A stretch of DNA of 27,891 nucleotides from CAYTID01 sp964437735 (GTDB lineage Bacteria > Bacteroidota > Ignavibacteria > UBA10030 > BY39), in the NCBI GenBank assembly GCA_964437735.1, contig CAYTID010000020.1, positions 1-27,891 of the forward strand, read 5' to 3'. Position 1 is the stretch's first letter, and the number at the start of each line of letters is the position of its first letter. The notes under the pieces were generated by a model that worked only from the letters and a program-made list of their open reading frames with translations, searched no databases and was not told the origin of the DNA. The translations under genes and the position numbers were made by a program. This document shows, piece after piece, positions 8,528 through 17,731 of the stretch.

Positions 8528-10693
8528 ATGATTATAAGAAAAGAAGTAGAAATAGGTGGTCGTATATTTTCTCTTGAAACCGGACTGTTTGCGAAACAAG
8601 CGGATGGTGCGGTTATGGCAAAATATTGCGATACCATGGTTCTTGCGACTGTAGTTTCATCAAAAGAAGCCGAAGAAGAACGGGATTATTTTCCATTGCA
8701 GGTAGAGTACAGGGAAAAACCTTCCGCCGCAGGAAAAATACCGGGCGGGTTTTTTAAACGTGAAGGCAGACCAACCGAAAAAGAAATTCTCTCATCGAGG
8801 TTAATTGACCGCCCGATACGCCCGATGTTTGACAGAAATTACACGAATGAAACTCAAATATTAGTAACCGTTTACTCATCGGATCAGGAACATGACGGAG
8901 ATACTATCGGAGCAGTAGCGGCCTCTGCCGCTTTAATGGTTTCCGATATTCCTTTTGACGGACCGATCGCGGAAGTTCGTGTCGGAAGGATTGATGGTAA
9001 TTTGATTATTCATCCTACCTTCAAGCAGCTTGAGATTAGCGATCTGGACATTACTGTAGCCGGTACGTCTGATTCGATTGTTATGGTTGAAGGTGAGACA
9101 AAGGAAATTTCAGAAGCAGAATTTCTCGGAGTACTAAAATTCGCACAGGAGTACATTAAGAAGCTGTGTGAATTACAAATTGAATTCGCTCAGGCGGGTG
9201 GAAAACAAAAGAGAGAAATCGTAAAACCTGAAATTGATAGTGAATTAGCCGCAACGGTTGTGGAACAATTTCTACCTCGCATCAAACAGCTAAATAGGAC
9301 TGTACTGAGTAAGGAAGACCGGAGTAAAGCCAGACATTCCGGAGAAGAGGAAATTCAGTTAATTTTAGCTGAAGCGTATCCCGAAAAATCGAAAGCTATT
9401 TCTTCTTTGATGCATGACATTGAAAAAGATGACATGCGCAGGATGATAATCGAAGAAGGAAAAAGACTGGATGGAAGAGGCGTAAAAGATATCAGACCAA
9501 TTTCGAGTCAGATTAGTATCTTACCCAGAACTCATGGTTCGTCCCTGTTCACAAGAGGTGAAACACAAAGTCTCACAACTGTAACATTAGGAACGAAAAC
9601 CGATGAACAAATTCTTGAAGGATTATTACCTGAAACTACAAAAAGATTTATGCTTCATTATAATTTTCCACCATTCAGCGTTGGTGAAGTCGGAAGGTTA
9701 GGCAGCGTTGGCAGAAGAGAAATCGGTCATGGAAACCTCGCAGAACGCGCCCTTAAAAATTTATTACCGCAAGAAAAAGAATTCCCGTACACTGTCCGTA
9801 TTGTATCTGATATTCTGGAATCTAACGGCTCATCATCGATGGCTACGGTATGCGCAGGATCATTGGCTTTAATGGATGCAGGAGTGAAAATTACAAAGCC
9901 GGTTGCAGGTATCGCAATGGGTTTGATCAAAGAAGATTACGGAGTTGCAATATTAAGCGATATTCTTGGCAATGAAGATCATCTTGGCGATATGGATTTT
10001 AAAGTCGCTGGTACCGCCGACGGAATCACTGCCGTTCAGATGGATATCAAAGTGAAGGGAATATCATTTGATATTATGGCAACAGCATTAGAACAAGCTC
10101 GTGAAGGGAGGCTTCATATCCTGAATAAAATGAATGAAACCATTTCAAATGCCCGCGACGAAATTTCTGTATACGCACCACGGTTAATTTCAATGAAAAT
10201 TCCTACCGATTTGATCGGTACAGTTATCGGACCCGGTGGAAAAATGATCCGCCAAATAGTAAAAGAATCCGGAGCAGAAATAAATATTGAGGATGACGGA
10301 ACAATCGTCATTGCCTCGGTATCAAGTGAGGGAAGCGATAAAGCAATTAAAATGATAAACAGCCTCACAGAATTGCCTGAAGTTGGAAAAACATACAAGG
10401 GAAAAGTCACACGAATAATGGATTTCGGCGCTTTTGTTGAAATTCTTCCGGGGAAAGAAGGTTTAGTCCACATCTCACGTCTTGATCTCAACCGCGTTGA
10501 AAAAGTAACTGATTTATTAAATGTCGGTGATGAAGTTGAAGTTAAATTATTCAGAATAGATAACGAAGGGAGATTGGATTTAAGCCGTAAAGCATTACTA
10601 CCCGGTTATGATCCGACTAAAGATGTAGAAAAGGAAAGACCTCCGCGCGATAATAAACGTTTCGGCGGTGGAGGTCGAGGTCCAAGAAGATAA
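8528..10693 (+). CDS. pnp: Polyribonucleotide nucleotidyltransferase (PNPase)
   Basis: PNPase (721 residues) degrades RNA 3' to 5' by phosphorolysis. Two RNase PH-like halves are visible, one with FFKREGRPTEKEILSSRLIDRPIRP and the second with FTRGETQSL and DILGNEDHLGDMDFKVAGT. A helical linker lies between them. A KH domain (LIGTVIGPGGKMIRQI) and an S1 domain (GKVTRIMDFGAFVEILPGKEGLVHIS) follow. The tail is basic and glycine-rich (RFGGGGRGPRR). It follows rpsO by 10 bases and ends 20 bases before gpmI. Confidence 0.97.
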   Translation: MIIRKEVEIGGRIFSLETGLFAKQADGAVMAKYCDTMVLATVVSSKEAEEERDYFPLQVEYREKPSAAGKIPGGFFKREGRPTEKEILSSRLIDRPIRPMFDRNYTNETQILVTVYSSDQEHDGDTIGAVAASAALMVSDIPFDGPIAEVRVGRIDGNLIIHPTFKQLEISDLDITVAGTSDSIVMVEGETKEISEAEFLGVLKFAQEYIKKLCELQIEFAQAGGKQKREIVKPEIDSELAATVVEQFLPRIKQLNRTVLSKEDRSKARHSGEEEIQLILAEAYPEKSKAISSLMHDIEKDDMRRMIIEEGKRLDGRGVKDIRPISSQISILPRTHGSSLFTRGETQSLTTVTLGTKTDEQILEGLLPETTKRFMLHYNFPPFSVGEVGRLGSVGRREIGHGNLAERALKNLLPQEKEFPYTVRIVSDILESNGSSSMATVCAGSLALMDAGVKITKPVAGIAMGLIKEDYGVAILSDILGNEDHLGDMDFKVAGTADGITAVQMDIKVKGISFDIMATALEQAREGRLHILNKMNETISNARDEISVYAPRLISMKIPTDLIGTVIGPGGKMIRQIVKESGAEINIEDDGTIVIASVSSEGSDKAIKMINSLTELPEVGKTYKGKVTRIMDFGAFVEILPGKEGLVHISRLDLNRVEKVTDLLNVGDEVEVKLFRIDNEGRLDLSRKALLPGYDPTKDVEKERPPRDNKRFGGGGRGPRR

Positions 10694-10713
10694 TAAAAAC
10701 ATAAAGCCCAAAT

Positions 10714-12240
10714 GTGAATATACAAAAAGTTTTACTCATCGTCCTTGACGGATTTGGGTTAGGAACAAATCCGTCAACAGATGCAATAGTTCAGGCAAAA
10801 AAACCTTTCATTGATAAATTATTCAGGGAAAATAAATGGACAAAACTTACAACATCAGGTGAGGATGTCGGGCTTCCCGACGGGCAGATGGGGAATTCTG
10901 AAGTCGGTCATATGAACATCGGAGCAGGAAGAATAGTATATCAAGATATTACCAGAATAAACCGTGCAATCAGGTATGGAGAATTTTTTCGAAATGAAGC
11001 GCTGTTAAGCGCAATGTCCAACGCAAAAAATAATAATTCCGGTCTTCATTTAATTGGATTGGTGTCGGATGGGGGAGTGCATAGCATGAATACCCATTTG
11101 TATGCATTATTAGAATTAGCAAAACAAAACGATGTCGAAAAAGTTTTTATTCATGCCTTACTTGATGGTAGAGACACAGCTCCTGATTCCGGGAAAGGTT
11201 ACTTAAAAGAATTGAATACAAAAATAAACGAAATCGGAATCGGAGAAATTGCCACAGTAATGGGACGATATTATGGTATGGACCGTGACAACAGATGGGA
11301 TAGGACCGAGATTGCGTATAGAGCATTAATAAATGGAGAAGGAATTCAAAGTGGAAATCCGCTATTATCGCTTCAATCTTCATACAATGAAGGGATCATG
11401 GATGAATTTGTAAAACCGATAGTCTGCATGAAAAATGATGTACCGATAGGGAAGATTCAAAAAAATGATTCTGTAATATTTTTTAATTTCCGGACAGACA
11501 GGACAAGACAGCTAACAAGGGTATTTTTAGATAGGGGTTTTGATAAGTTTAAAAGAGAACAAATAGAAACGCATTTCGTGACAATGACTCATTACCACGA
11601 TGATTTTGAATGTCCAGAAGCATTTCCGCCTGTATATTTAAATAAAACACTCGGCGAGGTTATTTCAGAAGCAAGTTTAAAGCAACTACGAATTGCTGAA
11701 ACTGAAAAATACGCACACGTGACATTTTTTTTAAACGGTGGCAGGGAGGATGTATTCACCGGGGAAGACAGAATATTAGTTCCTTCTCCGAGAGATGTAG
11801 CGACATATGATCAAAAACCTGAAATGAGCGCTTATGAAGTGACCGACAAATTAATCGAAGCAATAAAATCTCAAAAATATCATTTCGTTATAGTGAATTA
11901 TGCAAACTGTGATATGGTCGGTCATTCAGGGATAATGGAAGCTGCAATTAAAGCTGTTCAGGCAGTGGATACTTGTCTTGCTAAACTAATTCCCGTTGCG
12001 CAGGAAAGCGGTTGCTATCCTCTGGTAACTTCAGATCATGGGAATGCGGATAAAATGGCTGAAAATACAGGTGAACCGTTTACGGCGCACACAACCAATT
12101 TAGTTCCGCTAATTTTTGTACAAAATTCGCCTCTACAATTATTGAAAGAGAAAGGCATACTCGCCGATGTAGCGCCTACTATTTTAAAATTAATGGGATT
12201 GCCACAACCAAACGAGATGGATGGAAGCTCGTTGATATAG
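10714..12240 (+). CDS. gpmI: 2,3-bisphosphoglycerate-independent phosphoglycerate mutase
   Basis: GpmI (508 residues) interconverts 3- and 2-phosphoglycerate with two Mn ions in glycolysis. The catalytic serine is Ser62 in GQMGNSEVGHMNIGAG. Metal-binding motifs include LLIVLDGFGLG near the N-terminus, NYANCDMVGHSG and TSDHGNADKM. ALLDGRDTAPDSG and GRYYGMDRDNRWDR belong to the inserted phosphotransferase domain. The start is GTG at 10714: the overlapping ATG at 10712 is stopped at once by TGA. It lies 20 bases after pnp, so it is probably the last gene of the rimP-pnp transcript or reads through from it. Confidence 0.96.
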   Translation: MNIQKVLLIVLDGFGLGTNPSTDAIVQAKKPFIDKLFRENKWTKLTTSGEDVGLPDGQMGNSEVGHMNIGAGRIVYQDITRINRAIRYGEFFRNEALLSAMSNAKNNNSGLHLIGLVSDGGVHSMNTHLYALLELAKQNDVEKVFIHALLDGRDTAPDSGKGYLKELNTKINEIGIGEIATVMGRYYGMDRDNRWDRTEIAYRALINGEGIQSGNPLLSLQSSYNEGIMDEFVKPIVCMKNDVPIGKIQKNDSVIFFNFRTDRTRQLTRVFLDRGFDKFKREQIETHFVTMTHYHDDFECPEAFPPVYLNKTLGEVISEASLKQLRIAETEKYAHVTFFLNGGREDVFTGEDRILVPSPRDVATYDQKPEMSAYEVTDKLIEAIKSQKYHFVIVNYANCDMVGHSGIMEAAIKAVQAVDTCLAKLIPVAQESGCYPLVTSDHGNADKMAENTGEPFTAHTTNLVPLIFVQNSPLQLLKEKGILADVAPTILKLMGLPQPNEMDGSSLI

Positions 12241-12313
12241 CGATAATCCGTTCCATATAAAACTACAAAAGAAAAATTACAAACAGAGGCATCTGAATAA
12301 TCGAAAAGATAGT

Positions 12314-12342
12314 CACCCTGAGCAAAGTCGAAGGGTGTTTTT
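12314..12342 (+). terminator. Palindrome plus T-run after gpmI, possible terminator
   Basis: CACCCT (12314-12319) and AGGGTG (12332-12337) flank GAGCAAAGTCGA, and five T residues follow. Read on the plus strand this could end the gpmI transcript. The core resembles the CACCCTGAGC...TCGAAGGGTG palindromes I recall as dispersed intergenic repeats in many genomes, so it may be a mobile repeat used as a terminator. Confidence 0.45.
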
Positions 12343-12373
12343 GGGTTTAAAAAACATGTTTCGACTCCACTCC

Positions 12374-12394
12374 GTCCTTCGACAAGCTCAGGAC
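12374..12394. repeat. Second REP-like palindrome between convergent genes
   Basis: GTCCT (12374-12378) and AGGAC (12390-12394) enclose TCGACAAGCTC. The sequence shares TCGA and GAGC/GCTC cores with the palindrome at 12314-12337, in roughly reversed orientation. Together they look like a pair of small REP-type elements in the spacer where gpmI and the T9SS protein converge. Confidence 0.45.
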
Positions 12395-12445
12395 TTCGTT
12401 CCGCTCATCATAACAAAATTATAATTATTCAGAAGTCTCAAACAA

Positions 12446-13861
12446 CTATTTTACCATTACACCCTTCTTTGTGTCTGTATATTTTTTATTCTGCTTTACT
12501 GCCTCAACCTTAAAGAAATATACTCCAGAAGGATTATCATTATCTAGATAATGTATATTATATTCTCCAGGAGGCAATCGTTGATGGACCAATGTCTGCA
12601 CCAAACGTCCTAATGCATCATAGACACCCAAATCAACATCACTAGTCCTAGAAATATTCAAAGGAAAAGTAGTAGAAGAATTATAAGGATTAGGATAATT
12701 CTGGCCAAGAGAAAAACCTAAAGGAACAGAAGAAGCAATATCATCAAGAGAGACACTGGTGCTTATATCTCTCGTTACTAAGCTATCCGTTCTATACATC
12801 GACATATCTGTTCCTATATCTAAGGAGTATGTTAATTCAATCACATGCTTCTCATCAGGATGAAACTTATTTGTTTGATTTCCGTACGAATATGTAACAT
12901 ACTGATCATCAGGAGAAAAAGACCAGAATCCTAAAGATCGTATTATTTCCCTTAAATCAACAGTGTAAGTGCTTACACTGTCGTTTAATGTCTTGTTTAT
13001 CTCAACCAACACTTTATACAAAACATTATTTGCACGATACCAAGTAGTTACTCCTAATGCTCCTGGAACTGACATCTCATTATTATTCTTATACACATAA
13101 GATAATCCTTCAGTACTATCTGTACTCGCTTCTCTATAAGATATTTTTCCTTTACCTGCAGCTAAGACAGAATCCCTTGCCCTATCAATGCTAAACCCAA
13201 AATGTGCAGGCATAGAATGAGGATCATTAACATTAGGCCTACGAGGAAAATACCTCTGAACATTAGGAGCCCTACGGAGCGGAATATCATACTTATTATT
13301 TGTTGATAACTTGTTAATAACATCCAATGACGCATCATCAATAGCCGAATGCCCCATTGTTTCTTTAAGTTTTTCAAGCTCTGTAGAAGAATAAGTATTA
13401 GTTAATATCTTGTTAATAAGTAGAATAGGAAACGTACTCCAAGCAGGACGCGTGGACTGCGATCTAATATACGGGTATGATTTAAAATTCATCATTGTAT
13501 CATTATTCACAGTAAATACTTTCTCAATAAAATGACTAGTATCAGGACCAGGCTGAAACTCCACACCAAACTTATATGTACCTGAAGGAACACTCAATGA
13601 ATAATTGCCTGTCGTGCTATCAGACAGTACAGAAAACCTCTGCTGAGTCAAAGTATTCTCCAAAGTAACTCTCCCAAGACCAGGCTGCATAGAAGGAATC
13701 TTAGTCAAAACACCAGAAACATTATGCTGAGACCGAGCATAAAAAGGCAATAACAAAGAAAATAAACCAATACCCAAAAACCTCAAAGGACTACCTAAAA
13801 CATCCTTAGTATTATTAACTAAATCCTCAAGTTTAGCCCTAAAACCATTAAGCATAAACAT
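12446..13861 (-). CDS. T9SS-exported protein with a degenerate metzincin-like region
   Basis: This 471-residue protein begins with a basic segment and a hydrophobic stretch (LRFLGIGLFSLLLPFYARSQ, about 27-45), consistent with a signal peptide. Residues about 46-130 look like a carboxypeptidase-regulatory-type beta domain (TTGNYSLSVPSGTYKFGV). The middle part ends in a region resembling matrixin metalloproteases: REIIRSLGF at 304-312 stands where HExxHxxGF is expected, followed by FHPDEKHVIELTYSL. Both expected zinc histidines are arginine, so protease activity is unlikely. The last 90 residues (GFSLGQNYPNPYNSS, YDALGRLVQTL, PSGVYFFKVEA) are a T9SS type A sorting domain. Codon use (T-rich third positions, many AGG) looks unlike its neighbours. 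ATG at 13855 is an alternative start. Confidence 0.8.
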   Translation of the reverse strand: MFMLNGFRAKLEDLVNNTKDVLGSPLRFLGIGLFSLLLPFYARSQHNVSGVLTKIPSMQPGLGRVTLENTLTQQRFSVLSDSTTGNYSLSVPSGTYKFGVEFQPGPDTSHFIEKVFTVNNDTMMNFKSYPYIRSQSTRPAWSTFPILLINKILTNTYSSTELEKLKETMGHSAIDDASLDVINKLSTNNKYDIPLRRAPNVQRYFPRRPNVNDPHSMPAHFGFSIDRARDSVLAAGKGKISYREASTDSTEGLSYVYKNNNEMSVPGALGVTTWYRANNVLYKVLVEINKTLNDSVSTYTVDLREIIRSLGFWSFSPDDQYVTYSYGNQTNKFHPDEKHVIELTYSLDIGTDMSMYRTDSLVTRDISTSVSLDDIASSVPLGFSLGQNYPNPYNSSTTFPLNISRTSDVDLGVYDALGRLVQTLVHQRLPPGEYNIHYLDNDNPSGVYFFKVEAVKQNKKYTDTKKGVMVK

Positions 13862-13928
13862 ATAAATTTTTTTTTATCATTATTTATTAAAATTTAAAAT
13901 ATTTTACCGTTTTAATAGCTAATACCTA

Positions 13929-15563
13929 CTAATCCAATTCGATAATGTGGTGCATAAACTTATCAGTTTTTATCTCCCTGAATAACATATCCTGAAATTC
14001 GGGACCATATTTATTCAAGAAGGTCAAATAGTTAAGCTCTCTCTCTTGTAAATTTCCATCCGGCAAGAGATAATTTAAAACCTTTTCAATTTGCCTCAAA
14101 GCAATTTCGTGTTTCCGATTTTGAGAATTGAGTGTTTTATCTTTCAGAGAATCGAGTGCAAGTTTAATTCTATTTTTAGTTGTATCCAATGCTCCCAGCA
14201 AAGTCTGATCAATATAACTTAAACCAAAGTTTAATTCCTTTAAATCTTTTTCAATTTTAGAATATATTTCTTCAAACAATTCTTCGATGTTGACCTCTGA
14301 AACAAAATTAATAATATGTTTTTTTATAAAATCTTCACCCGCCAGAACATCCTGAAACTTTAATTCGTATTTTTCTAATATCGAATTTACTTTGTTTTCC
14401 AATATTGTAATTGTCGGACGAGGATAAATTATCGGTATACTGACATTAAATTCGTTATAAATCGATTTTAGCTGAGCAAAGTAGGCAATCTCGGATGGTC
14501 CGGAGATATATGCAGCTGTCGGTAATAGAAAATCCTGGCAAATAGGGCGGAGGATAACATTAGGGGAGAGTAATTCGGGTGTTTCTGCTGCTGTTTTAAG
14601 CATTTCTTCACGTGATAAAAATTTTCGTGTTCCTTTTAAACTGAAATCATTTTCACGTGGTTCAATAAGGTATCTGCCACCTTTATAAAAATAAAATAAA
14701 TTAAAAGCCCTTGGCTTAATTTGGGCATGGTAATTATTTTCCAATTCAGCGCTTTGTTGAATTACTGTCTGCGAAGTTTTTGGAAAGGTTTCAAATTCCT
14801 GAACAAAAATCGGTGAGAGGATGTCTTTTATTTCTTTATCATTACTTGAAATAAATATTATACCTGATTGCGGAAAAAGTCGTTCAATAAATTTTATAAA
14901 TGATTTCTCTAAATTATTTTCATTATCGTAAGTTGCATTAATCAGTTCGAATATATTATTTTTAAATTCAGTATTTAAGAGGGAGTTAAAAAGTTTATCT
15001 TTAAAAATCTCAACGGCTTCTCCGGGAATGACTTGTCCTGCGGGTCGATGTTTATAAAATTTCTCATCAAGCTCGAGTTGTAATTTTTCTATTTTATTTT
15101 GTGCATTTACGACTTTTATCTGACTGACTTCTTCGAAGTCGTGGTCCTCACCTTCGAGCCAAAAAACAGGGACAAAATTATTGTTTGGCAAAACTGTATT
15201 TAAATGTTCGACGAGTTTTAAGAGAGATATGATTTTAATGATTGTGTATAAAGGTCCGCCGATTACGCCGACTTGTTGTCCGGTAACTATTGCATATGTT
15301 TTTTCATGTGCAAGTTTTTCAATATTTAAAATTGTATTGTGGGAGCAGCCAAATTGGGTATTTTGCCTTAGTAAAATTCTAACAATATTTTCTCTTTGGG
15401 TATAGTTGGAGTCGATTTTCTTACAGCGGTCTCTAAAACTATCAATCGAATTAAAATCATATTCAAAATACTTATGGACTTTTTGATAGTCGGTGATATA
15501 ATCAATAAATAATTTTGAAAATCCTCCGATATTGGGAAAATCCCGATAATCGATCCATTTCAT
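13929..15563 (-). CDS. bshC: Bacillithiol biosynthesis cysteine-adding enzyme BshC
   Basis: BshC (544 residues) adds cysteine to glucosaminyl-malate in the last step of bacillithiol synthesis. Key stretches are YAIVTGQQVGVIGGPLYTI (about residues 90-108), a Rossmann-like nucleotide-binding signature of the family, then VPVFWLEGEDHDFEEV. Further motifs are LRPICQDFLLPTAAYISGPSEIAYFAQL and, toward the C-terminus, the expected coiled coil (about 430-510). The length matches the family. It starts 6 bases after the punA stop, so it is likely co-transcribed with the nucleoside salvage genes. bshA and bshB are not in the window. Confidence 0.92.
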   Translation of the reverse strand: MKWIDYRDFPNIGGFSKLFIDYITDYQKVHKYFEYDFNSIDSFRDRCKKIDSNYTQRENIVRILLRQNTQFGCSHNTILNIEKLAHEKTYAIVTGQQVGVIGGPLYTIIKIISLLKLVEHLNTVLPNNNFVPVFWLEGEDHDFEEVSQIKVVNAQNKIEKLQLELDEKFYKHRPAGQVIPGEAVEIFKDKLFNSLLNTEFKNNIFELINATYDNENNLEKSFIKFIERLFPQSGIIFISSNDKEIKDILSPIFVQEFETFPKTSQTVIQQSAELENNYHAQIKPRAFNLFYFYKGGRYLIEPRENDFSLKGTRKFLSREEMLKTAAETPELLSPNVILRPICQDFLLPTAAYISGPSEIAYFAQLKSIYNEFNVSIPIIYPRPTITILENKVNSILEKYELKFQDVLAGEDFIKKHIINFVSEVNIEELFEEIYSKIEKDLKELNFGLSYIDQTLLGALDTTKNRIKLALDSLKDKTLNSQNRKHEIALRQIEKVLNYLLPDGNLQERELNYLTFLNKYGPEFQDMLFREIKTDKFMHHIIELD

Positions 15564-15569
15564 ATTATT

Positions 15570-16382
15570 TTATATGCTTTTGAGTATTCCTGAAATTAAT
15601 TTAGTAAATTTTTCCTTTACCATATTTGCTACCTCAGTTACCTCTGCATGAGATAGTTTTGCTCCGGTTACGCCTGTTGCATAATTAGTAATGCACGAAA
15701 ATCCAGCTACTTTCATCCCTAAGTTTCTTGCTAAAGTAGCTTCGTTAACCGTTGACATTCCGACTGCATCACCGCCGATTCTCCTGACCATTTCTACTTC
15801 TGAAGCAGTTTCGTAGGATGGTCCTTTAACGGATACATAAACTCCTTCACGCAATGTGACATTTATTTTTTTTGAAATATCTAAAATTTTATGTATCAGA
15901 TTCGTATCATATATTGAATTAATTTTCTGTTTATTTTTGTTGTAAGAATATTTTAAGGGATTTTCAAAAGTTAGATTAATATGGTCTTTTATCAGCATTA
16001 AATCGCCGGGATGAAAAAAACGATTCACACCACCTGCTGCATTTGTCATTATTATTTTCTTTACGCCTATTGTATTCACCAGAAAGATAGGGTAGAGGAT
16101 TGTTCCCAAATCACCCGTTTCATAATAGTGAACACGTCCCTGAAGCGCCAGTATCGGTTTACTGCCGAGTTTTCCAAATATCAATTTGCCCCGATGTCCT
16201 TCAACAGTAGATTTTGGATAATGAGGAATCTCTGAAGTATCGATAATAGTATCTATATTCAGATGCTCCGCAAATCCTCCGAGTCCGGAACCCAATACAA
16301 TTCCGTTTTCCGGTTTCATTTTTGAGAATGATCTGATGAATTTTATTGATTCTCTTAATTTTATTTTTAATTCTTTATCCAA
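15570..16382 (-). CDS. punA: Purine nucleoside phosphorylase
   Basis: This 270-residue protein is a trimeric-type (PNP/MTAP family) purine nucleoside phosphorylase, which cleaves purine nucleosides with phosphate. Visible motifs are GIVLGSGLGGFAEHL (phosphate-binding loop), EGHRGKLIFG, LQGRVHYYETG, MTNAAGGVN, and the substrate loop GPSYETASEVEMVRRIGGDAVGMSTVNEA. An Asn in FSCITNYATG is the base-contacting position. It overlaps the transporter gene upstream by 8 bases. Position in a cdd-tdk-nupC-like operon supports nucleoside salvage rather than methylthioadenosine breakdown. Confidence 0.93.
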   Translation of the reverse strand: MDKELKIKLRESIKFIRSFSKMKPENGIVLGSGLGGFAEHLNIDTIIDTSEIPHYPKSTVEGHRGKLIFGKLGSKPILALQGRVHYYETGDLGTILYPIFLVNTIGVKKIIMTNAAGGVNRFFHPGDLMLIKDHINLTFENPLKYSYNKNKQKINSIYDTNLIHKILDISKKINVTLREGVYVSVKGPSYETASEVEMVRRIGGDAVGMSTVNEATLARNLGMKVAGFSCITNYATGVTGAKLSHAEVTEVANMVKEKFTKLISGILKSI

Positions 16383-17724
16383 GTAATATGCCCGCTATTG
16401 TTGCAGTTAGTAACGTTGCAAGTGAACCACCTAACACAGCTCTCAAGCCGAGAACTGCTAAATCTTTTCTCCTGTGTGGAGCCATCGGGCTGATACCGCC
16501 AATCTGTATCGCGATAGAAGAAAAATTAGCAAATCCGCATAAAGCAAAAGTTGCCATATAGATTGATTTTTGACTTAAAGCCTGGTTTTTAATCATATTT
16601 GCCAAATCAAGGTAAGCAACAAATTCGTTTAAAACTATTTTTGTTCCGATCAAGCTACCAAAATTGAGTGAATCCGACCAGGGAACACCGATTCCAAATG
16701 CAAGAAATTGTAAAATCAAACCAAATATTAATTGCATGCTAAGCGGTTGATTAAATTGTGCCATCATATATTCGTTGATTCCACCAATATTTCCAATTGC
16801 ATTTAATATAAAATTAACCATAGCAATCAGAGCAATGAATGCTATCAGCATGGCACCGACATTTAATGATAATTGCAAACCGTCAGAAGCCCCACCGGCG
16901 GCAGCCTCTATAACATTGTTTGCTTGCTTTTCAACATTTATTTTAACAGAACCCTTGGTCAGGGGTTCTTCAACTTCCGGATAAATAATTTTTGAAATCG
17001 CTAGTCCTGCCGGTGCAGCCATAACACTAGCTGCCAATAATTGAATGGCGAAATTAATTTGTGCTTGAGTTAGTTCAATATTTTGTGCATCTGCGAATGA
17101 AACTCCAAGCATCTGGATGTACGCAGCCATTACTCCACCGGCTATTGTTGCCATACCGCCAACCATTATGGTAAGTAGTTCAGACTGAGTCATCGTACCG
17201 ACATAAGGACGGATGAGAAGGGGAGCTTCTGTTTGCCCTACAAAAATGTTAGCTGAATTTGATAACGATTCAGCGCCGCTTGTTCCCATCAGACGAATCA
17301 TTATCCAAGCCATTCCTTGTACTATTTTTTGCAATATGCCAAGATAATAAAGTATTGAGGTTATTGAGGATACAAAGATGATTGTTGGAAGAACTTGAAA
17401 AGCAAAATAAAAACCTAAACTTTCAGGCCCCGAATTAATAGCTAATTTTCCAAAAACAAATTTTGCACCTTCTGTTGTAAATCCAAGTAAGCTGACTACG
17501 GCGCTACCAAGCCATTCAAGAATCAACTTTGGCCAGCCCAAAGGAGCAAAAAAATCAGCTATTACACTACTTTTAATTATAAAGATTGCAAATGTGAGCT
17601 GAATTAATAATCCTACACCAACTAATCGCCAATTAATTCGCTTTTTGTTATTCGAGAAAAGAAATGCAATTCCAATAATGACAAAAATACCTATGATTCC
17701 CCTAAGTAATGATATTATATCCAT
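16375..17724 (-). CDS. Concentrative nucleoside transporter, NupC/CNT family
   Basis: This 449-residue inner-membrane protein imports nucleosides with a cation gradient. The CNT signatures FVGQTEAPLLIRPY and IGTKIVLNEFVAYLDL are both present, with NFSSIAIQIGGI and many hydrophobic helices. GGMATIAGGVMAAY is the family loop in mid-protein. Three helices occupy the first 100 residues, as in CNT proteins. It overlaps the punA start by 8 bases and follows tdk by 7, so the set is one transcription unit. The nucleoside preference and whether it uses H+ or Na+ cannot be told from the sequence by eye. Confidence 0.93.
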   Translation of the reverse strand: MDIISLLRGIIGIFVIIGIAFLFSNNKKRINWRLVGVGLLIQLTFAIFIIKSSVIADFFAPLGWPKLILEWLGSAVVSLLGFTTEGAKFVFGKLAINSGPESLGFYFAFQVLPTIIFVSSITSILYYLGILQKIVQGMAWIMIRLMGTSGAESLSNSANIFVGQTEAPLLIRPYVGTMTQSELLTIMVGGMATIAGGVMAAYIQMLGVSFADAQNIELTQAQINFAIQLLAASVMAAPAGLAISKIIYPEVEEPLTKGSVKINVEKQANNVIEAAAGGASDGLQLSLNVGAMLIAFIALIAMVNFILNAIGNIGGINEYMMAQFNQPLSMQLIFGLILQFLAFGIGVPWSDSLNFGSLIGTKIVLNEFVAYLDLANMIKNQALSQKSIYMATFALCGFANFSSIAIQIGGISPMAPHRRKDLAVLGLRAVLGGSLATLLTATIAGILLG

Positions 17725-17731
17725 TAGATTT

